Source: Rufibacter radiotolerans (lineage in GTDB: Bacteria > Bacteroidota > Bacteroidia > Cytophagales > Hymenobacteraceae). From it: a stretch of DNA of 64,000 bases. Under the pieces are notes generated by a model, which ran no database searches, was not told where the DNA came from, and saw only the letters and a list, made by a program, of their open reading frames with translations. Below are positions 59,218 through 64,000 of the stretch, piece after piece (positions within the stretch are counted from its first letter, which is position 1; each line of letters opens with the position of its first letter). The DNA is taken from the NCBI RefSeq assembly GCF_001078055.1, contig NZ_CP010777.1:1076408-1140407 (forward strand), in the 5' to 3' direction. Both the position numbers and the translations under genes were made by a program.

Positions 59218-59525
59218 AGTTTTCAAGGAGCCTCTTTTAGAACTATCTTAATATTTATACCAATTGTTAGGTATTGTTTAAGCCGTTTTAAAACTTTTAT
59301 AATAACCTCTTCCTTTCTTCAATTTTTACATGATTAAGGGTATTTTGCTCCAGAACAGATGCTGACTTGCTTTAAAGAGGGTTGTTGGAGAAAAAATGGT
59401 CTAGTGCTAAAAAATATTGTACTGGCCTAGTGTAAATAAAGTGGGAACATGCAAAATATAACTATCTTTGCTTTCATAAGCCTCTGAAGTAAGAAGCGAA
59501 AAAACATCTGCCCTTTCCCAGGCTC
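59218..59525. other. A+T-rich gap upstream of GT4 gene
   Basis: 308 nt, clearly richer in A+T than the DNA to its left. Two near-identical boxes, TGGTCTAGTGCTAAA (59397-59411) and TGGCCTAGTGTAAAT (59424-59437 region), lie 26 bp apart just before a promoter-like TATCTTTG. A half GTTTT arm is at about 59276. Confidence 0.55.
59463..59470 (+). promoter_or_regulatory. Putative -7 box of the GT4 gene
   Basis: TATCTTTG fits TAnnTTTG exactly, about 56 nt before the ATG. A -33 TTG at the right distance is not seen. Confidence 0.4.
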
Positions 59526-60650
59526 ATGAAGATTGTCCACGTAATAGAACCATTTGCTTCTGGGGTTGCCGTTTTTGTGAAATCCCTCACAGAAACCATG
59601 CCTGAGGACCTTCATATCATCATACACGGGGAACGCAAGCAAGTGATGTCGGCTAAGGACGTGAAACGCACCTTCCCTAAAGAAAACGTTCGGTTCCTGC
59701 GCTGGAAGTCTGTGCAGCGGTCCATTAATCCGTTCAAAGATTTTCTTGCCCTCTCAGAGCTTCACCATATTCTTAGAAGACTCAAGAAAAGAGGCCTGGT
59801 AGATGCTGTGCATCTTCATTCCTCCAAGAGCGGTCTGTTAGGCAGGCTGGCCTGTAGGCTGGCGGGTATTAAAAAAGTAATCTATACACCAAACGGCGCA
59901 CCTTTCCTGAGCACAGGAAACTCCTTCCTGAACTTCACCTTTAAGCAGATTGAACGCCTTGGCCATGGCTTGGGGGGGGAAGTGGTCTGCTGTTCGGCCT
60001 CAGAGCAGGAGGAATACAGCAAGCTGGGTATCAATGCCTCCTTTATTAATAACGGTGTCTCCTTAAAACCGTCTTCAACTGCCCACTTGGTAAAAAAGCC
60101 TACGGACAAGTTTACCGTTATCACTATAGGCAGAATAGAAGAACAGAAAAATCCTGTGCTGTTTAATGCCATTGCCTCCTTTCTGGAAGACTTTGCCCAG
60201 ATAGAATTTATCTGGGCTGGTGATGGCAACGGGAAGCACCTGCTTACCTCTAAAAATATAACTATTACTGGTTGGTTAGAACCCGCCGCCGCCTCTGCCC
60301 TAGTAGCACAGGCAGACCTCTTTATTTCTACCTCCGTTTTTGAAGGCCTGTCATTTAGCGTATTGGAAGCCCTGGCCCTAAAAAAGCCTGTCTTGTTAAG
60401 TGACTGCGTGGGCAACCGCGACATTGTGCAAAGCGGCCTGAACGGAGATGTATTCAAAACCGACATTGAAGCCATAGGAAAAATCCTGTACTACTTCAAC
60501 AACCGGGAGATGCTGGAGGTGATGGGCCAATACTCTCTCTCAATTTGTGAAGAAGATTTTAATGTTGATTTAAACCTTAGGGGGTATAGAACTGTCTATG
60601 AAGGGCCCAAGCCGGTAGAAAAGGGGAATCCCTACGCTTCCGCTGTTTGA
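59526..60650 (+). CDS. Glycosyltransferase family 4
   Basis: A 374-residue GT-B fold transferase. The N half (MKIVHVIEPFASGVAVFVKSL, VDAVHLHSSKSGLLGRLACRLAG, VIYTPNGAPF) is the acceptor domain; the C half (KFTVITIGRIEEQKNPVLF, ITGWLEPAAASALVAQADLFISTSVFEGLSFSVLEALALKKPVLLSD) includes the conserved E-x7-E motif. It probably adds a hexose in a surface polysaccharide or O-antigen. It begins the A+T-rich glycan segment and is followed 37 nt later by a coiled-coil gene. Confidence 0.9.
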   Translation: MKIVHVIEPFASGVAVFVKSLTETMPEDLHIIIHGERKQVMSAKDVKRTFPKENVRFLRWKSVQRSINPFKDFLALSELHHILRRLKKRGLVDAVHLHSSKSGLLGRLACRLAGIKKVIYTPNGAPFLSTGNSFLNFTFKQIERLGHGLGGEVVCCSASEQEEYSKLGINASFINNGVSLKPSSTAHLVKKPTDKFTVITIGRIEEQKNPVLFNAIASFLEDFAQIEFIWAGDGNGKHLLTSKNITITGWLEPAAASALVAQADLFISTSVFEGLSFSVLEALALKKPVLLSDCVGNRDIVQSGLNGDVFKTDIEAIGKILYYFNNREMLEVMGQYSLSICEEDFNVDLNLRGYRTVYEGPKPVEKGNPYASAV

Positions 60651-60687
60651 GGTGCTAGTACAAAATATTTTATTACAGATTACATAT

Positions 60688-61056
60688 ATGGGAAACGCTT
60701 TACTTTTACAGGATTACATATCCTCCTCAGATCATCTGGAAGATATTCATAAAACACTGGATGCCATTCAATTACAATTGCTGAAAGAGCTTTCCCATAA
60801 GCAAAACATGCTGGACGCCAAAGACCAGGAGATCCTTCAGTTGAAAGCTGCTTTGCAGACTAAAATCCAAATGGTAGAAGAACTGAACCAGCGGGTTTTG
60901 GTAGTGGAACGCAACAACGAAGGCAATAAACAGCTCAATAAAAAGCTGATCAGTGAAATTGTTAGAAAACAGCAGGATATAGAGTGGTATAAGCGCACGT
61001 ATGAGAAAAGGAGCTTAATTGGGTATATTAAAGAAAAAATCTTCAAAAAGGCATAA
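60688..61056 (+). CDS. Small coiled-coil protein
   Basis: A 122-residue protein not recognised by family. I start at MGNALLLQDYIS (60688) since the GTG at 60652 is poor. Residues about 30-105 have a continuous heptad-rich helix (KQNMLDAKDQEILQLKAALQTKIQMVEELNQRVLVVERNN), ending in a basic tail (KRSLIGYIKEKIFKKA). No signal peptide or membrane segment. Similar short coiled coils occur as linkers of multi-domain glycosyltransferases, so it may be a partner of the flanking enzymes. This is inference. Confidence 0.7.
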   Translation: MGNALLLQDYISSSDHLEDIHKTLDAIQLQLLKELSHKQNMLDAKDQEILQLKAALQTKIQMVEELNQRVLVVERNNEGNKQLNKKLISEIVRKQQDIEWYKRTYEKRSLIGYIKEKIFKKA

Positions 61057-61113
61057 TCATCTTTTTAAGAGAAGAATACCTGCTGTTGCCATTATATATA
61101 TCCGAGGTTTATT

Positions 61114-62196
61114 TTGAATAATATCAACATCTATAATCAAGATCCACTTGTTGAAATGTCTTTTCAACAAGGCTCTACTTTATTTCCTAAGGTAAGTCTT
61201 TCTGAAATTGAAGCGTTGAAAAAAGTGTTCAACATTGATGTTACTTATAACCTTTGCCCACTCAGGGCAATCCTTCTGAAGGATCAATATATTGATCCTC
61301 ACTGGGCTTTGGTGTTTGATAAAGAGCTTAATGTTGTTCTACAATCTGCCTATCTTAAACCAGAAAGCTTAGTTCAGGAAATACTAAATAAGAGGCAAAA
61401 AGGGGTAACGCAGCTGTCAGAGAAGTTTGTATATTTTGTAGGTTATAATCTTGGATATGGTAATTATTACCATTGGTGCCTGCAATGTCTGCCAACCTTA
61501 ATATTGTATTTTTCTTTAAAGAATATATATACAAATCTAAAGTTACTTCTGCCTAAAAGTTTGCCCGACTTTGCTTTTCAATACCTTCAAATTCTTAATG
61601 TTGATTTGAAGAATGAAGTAGAGTTCATTGTTGTAGATGAGCGTTTGTATTTGGCTAAGGAAATGATTTATCCTTCTTTATTAGGAGGGGAGTTTGCTTT
61701 TGAAGCTTCTATAAGTGTCCTTAACTTCTCTAAAAGCTATTTTGAAAATTCTATTAAAAAGAAAAGTAGCCTGTTTTCTTTAAATTTAGGTAAAAAGCGC
61801 CTAATGTATTGCGCTAGGTTAGATAGTAAGAATCGGATAATAAAAAATGAACAACTTTTAATTAATCATCTAAAGGAGAAGTATCACGCAAAGATATATA
61901 CTAATACTGGTCAGAGTGTTAAAGATCAGGCCAATAGTTTTCATGAGGCTGATATTATTATTTCTCCCCACGGAGCTGGAATGACCAATATCCTTTTTTG
62001 TAAAAAAGGCACCACCATTATAGAACTTATACCTGATAAGTATACAAATCCCTGCTTTGCTACATTAGCTGTCCACAATGAGCTAAAGTATTTTCCTTGC
62101 GTGTTTCCAACCATTACATATGAGGGGCGGCAGCAAGATTATGAATGGGAAATTGAGCTAAGTTCAATTGACTCTGTTTTGTCCAAATTAATTTAA
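61114..62196 (+). CDS. Glycosyltransferase family 61 (DUF563)
   Basis: A 360-residue GT61-type protein. The family motifs are GYNLGYGNYYHWCLQCLPTLILYF (about 110-133) and SFHEADIIISPHGAGMTNILFCKKGTTIIELIP (about 275-308), the latter with the HGAG loop. The start may be TTG at 61114 or ATG at 61156; homologous start cannot be told here. The base composition is far more A+T-rich than upstream genes, a sign of transfer. Likely task is transfer of a pentose or hexose to a cell-surface glycan. Confidence 0.82.
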   Translation: MNNINIYNQDPLVEMSFQQGSTLFPKVSLSEIEALKKVFNIDVTYNLCPLRAILLKDQYIDPHWALVFDKELNVVLQSAYLKPESLVQEILNKRQKGVTQLSEKFVYFVGYNLGYGNYYHWCLQCLPTLILYFSLKNIYTNLKLLLPKSLPDFAFQYLQILNVDLKNEVEFIVVDERLYLAKEMIYPSLLGGEFAFEASISVLNFSKSYFENSIKKKSSLFSLNLGKKRLMYCARLDSKNRIIKNEQLLINHLKEKYHAKIYTNTGQSVKDQANSFHEADIIISPHGAGMTNILFCKKGTTIIELIPDKYTNPCFATLAVHNELKYFPCVFPTITYEGRQQDYEWEIELSSIDSVLSKLI

Positions 62197-62219
62197 AACT
62201 TTAATTACGAGAGTAATTA

Positions 62220-64000
62220 ATGAGTATTATGTTTTCCAAAAAAATAAAGATAAGTCTTACCCCTAGCCCAGCATTAAAGCAGCAAGAAATTAACGGGATA
62301 ATAACGTATGAGTCTTTTGATAATGATCCTTTTTTTGAGATCTGGCCTCTGGACGGCATATTAAAAGCTGGCTGGTATAAAGTTGCTTTAGGGCTTAAGT
62401 TGCAGCAAGGTGAAATTATTATTCCTAAAATTTATTTTGACTTTGGAAACGGATACTCTGAAGAATACCACTGGAAATTGTACTTCAGAGATGCAGAAGT
62501 TTTAGGACTGGTTAAGCTTCCCTGGGATTGTTACAGACTTAGATTAGATGTTTCAGAGACTAATGTGGTATTTGAAGCTTCTGACTTGACTATTTTTAAA
62601 CTTACAAAACCGCAAGCCATTTTCCAGTCCTTTAAGGTGCTTGAAAAAATTGGTGAAAGCAGGGCTTCGTTTCTCAAAAAGGTTGTTTATCAAAAAAACG
62701 TAAAGGAAAGAAAGAAAATCCTGAAGTCGGTTTTTGACGGCTCCTATGTGCCCCTTCCTTACCATGAGTTACCAGCTATTGATGAAAAGCAAACTCAATT
62801 TAATAAAGAAGTTGATATAGCCGAGTTATTAACCTATAGTACAATCCACGCGGAGAAGCTTAAGGAAACTAAGCGTAACCATGAAATCATATCGAAACTA
62901 AATTATAGAGCCGATAACCAGGTGCCTGTAGACATTATTTTGCCTGTATACAATGGTTTGCATTTTTTAGAAAAATTAATACCCCAAATTTTTAGTAATA
63001 GTGACTTGCCCTTTACACTACATATCATAGATGATTGTAGCCCTGATCAAGAAGTTGTAGATTATCTGCAGGAAGCAGTACTTAAATATAATAACCTTAA
63101 TGTAACACGAAATACAACCAATTTAGGGTTTACTAAGACCGTTAATAAGCTGTTAAGTATTTGCCGGCAAGATGTAATAGTTTTGCTAAATAGTGACATT
63201 GAAGTCCCTGGAAACTGGTTATCTACACTAATAGCCCCTTTATTGTTAGATGATAAAATAGGCACTGTTACGCCCATGTCTAACTGTGCCACTATCTGTA
63301 GCTTTCCAAATTTAGGAGATAACCCCATATTAGATGGGTATGATGTAGAATCATTAAACGCCCCTCTTAAAGATTTCCAGACCTATTATGAAGAAATTCC
63401 TACAGGTGTTGGCTTCTGTATGGCCATAAATGGTAAGATGCTTACAAAAGTGGGTACCTTAAATGAAGAGGCTTTTCCTAGAGGTTACGGGGAAGAGGTG
63501 GACCTGTGTTTTAGGGCAAGAAAAAAGGGCTATAAAAGTGTCCTTAATTCTAATTTATTTATTTACCATAAACACGGAGGGAGTTTTGCCAGCGCAGAAA
63601 AGGTAAAGTTGCTGAATGAAAACCAAAAGAAATTAGAGGTGCTTCATCCTGAATTTAATCAGGTGCTTAAAAAGTATTTTAACAATAACACCTTTATTTT
63701 ACAAAAGCTTGCTTATTTTATAAAGATACTACAATCTGAAGGTAAACTGGTTTCTGTGTTTCTGGATCATGATTTAGGAGGCGGAACCAATGTATATGCA
63801 AGTAACTATTTGCTAAAAGAAAAGGAAAACTGCTTTCTTTATGGGCAGTATTTAAATCCGAACAGAAACGGCGACAAAAGAATTCTGTTTTCTCTTTCCT
63901 ATAAGAACTATAATCTAAAGTTTGGGATTGATGAAATTCAGACCTTGTTTGATTTGTTTGACTTTTACAACCTTAAAATAAACAAGATTGTAATAAATAA
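62220..64000 (+). CDS. Multi-domain glycosyltransferase (GT2 core), 3' end outside window
   Basis: The frame is open from ATG at 62220 to the window edge (593 codons) without a stop. An N-terminal beta-sandwich-like domain of about 230 residues (FEIWPLDGILKAGWYKVALGLKL) precedes the GT2 core: VDIILPVYNGLHFLEKLIPQIF, LHIIDDCSPD, DXD-type LLNSDIEVPGNW, and RGYGEEVDLCFRARKKGYKSV. A third part begins VSVFLDHDLGGGTNVYASNYL, which looks like the start of a second transferase domain. Such large composite enzymes occur in O-antigen and capsule loci. It follows GT61 by 24 nt. Confidence 0.88.
   Translation, partial: MSIMFSKKIKISLTPSPALKQQEINGIITYESFDNDPFFEIWPLDGILKAGWYKVALGLKLQQGEIIIPKIYFDFGNGYSEEYHWKLYFRDAEVLGLVKLPWDCYRLRLDVSETNVVFEASDLTIFKLTKPQAIFQSFKVLEKIGESRASFLKKVVYQKNVKERKKILKSVFDGSYVPLPYHELPAIDEKQTQFNKEVDIAELLTYSTIHAEKLKETKRNHEIISKLNYRADNQVPVDIILPVYNGLHFLEKLIPQIFSNSDLPFTLHIIDDCSPDQEVVDYLQEAVLKYNNLNVTRNTTNLGFTKTVNKLLSICRQDVIVLLNSDIEVPGNWLSTLIAPLLLDDKIGTVTPMSNCATICSFPNLGDNPILDGYDVESLNAPLKDFQTYYEEIPTGVGFCMAINGKMLTKVGTLNEEAFPRGYGEEVDLCFRARKKGYKSVLNSNLFIYHKHGGSFASAEKVKLLNENQKKLEVLHPEFNQVLKKYFNNNTFILQKLAYFIKILQSEGKLVSVFLDHDLGGGTNVYASNYLLKEKENCFLYGQYLNPNRNGDKRILFSLSYKNYNLKFGIDEIQTLFDLFDFYNLKINKIVIN

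Noticed and set aside
1..64000. CRISPR arrays, prophage, insertion sequences, SusC/SusD pair
   Set aside because: I looked for regularly spaced repeats, transposase motifs and TonB-receptor/SusD signatures and found none in the window; a SusC/SusD pair may lie upstream of base 1.

Overview
The window looks like a chromosomal segment from a Bacteroidota bacterium. A Cytophagales/Hymenobacteraceae member such as Rufibacter or a relative is my best guess, which is inference from gene content and not from a marker gene. Direct evidence is a type IX secretion C-terminal domain on a pectate lyase, many SPII lipoprotein glycosidases, TAnnTTTG-type -7 boxes, and the paired alpha-2-macroglobulin/PBP1c genes. 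No tRNA, rRNA, CRISPR array, transposase or prophage was seen.

Region 1 (1-17.5 kb, + strand) is a pectin-degradation locus: two pectate lyases (the first cut by the window edge), two CE8 pectinesterases, GH105, GH43, GH28, two CE12 rhamnogalacturonan acetylesterases, an acetyl-xylan-esterase-like hydrolase, a VOC protein, GH95 and a LamG lipoprotein. It faces fructose-1,6-bisphosphatase and altronate dehydratase (17.6-20.4 kb, - strand), which fit galacturonate catabolism and the gluconeogenesis it requires. A LacI-type palindrome upstream of altronate dehydratase has a close match upstream of the esterase, suggesting one regulon.

Region 2 (20.7-29.4 kb, - strand) holds a Gfo/Idh/MocA oxidoreductase, an HD hydrolase, a sigma/anti-sigma pair, four universal stress proteins and an L,D-transpeptidase. 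Region 3 (29.6-35.8 kb, + strand) is a signalling cluster: a histidine kinase with two FixL-like PAS domains, a lone receiver, two GNAT acetyltransferases, and a receiver-kinase whose gene overlaps that of a receiver-Crp fusion. Tandem TGA-N6-TCA sites about 22 bp apart lie upstream of two stress-protein genes, the FixL-like kinase gene and hemA (some sites imperfect). I propose an oxygen/heme-responsive Crp-type regulon that joins these regions.

Region 4 (36.6-59.2 kb) is mostly housekeeping: amidase, S58 peptidase, class IV aminotransferase, aldose epimerase, DUF2236 oxygenase, LD-carboxypeptidase, N-formylglutamate amidohydrolase, hemA, a fifth stress protein, pbpC, alpha-2-macroglobulin, ankyrin and TerB-like proteins, and a GT2. 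Region 5 (59.3-64 kb) is a surface-glycan locus that becomes clearly A+T-rich after about 61 kb and ends inside an open glycosyltransferase gene.

Running through the whole window is a family of about 24 intergenic palindromes (arm GTTTTRGGCCTGTTTT). Most lie within 60 nt downstream of a stop codon, and several have locus-specific outer flanks that still base-pair. Together with a second hairpin-repeat family and two large nested inverted repeats, they are the most conspicuous structure that genes do not explain.
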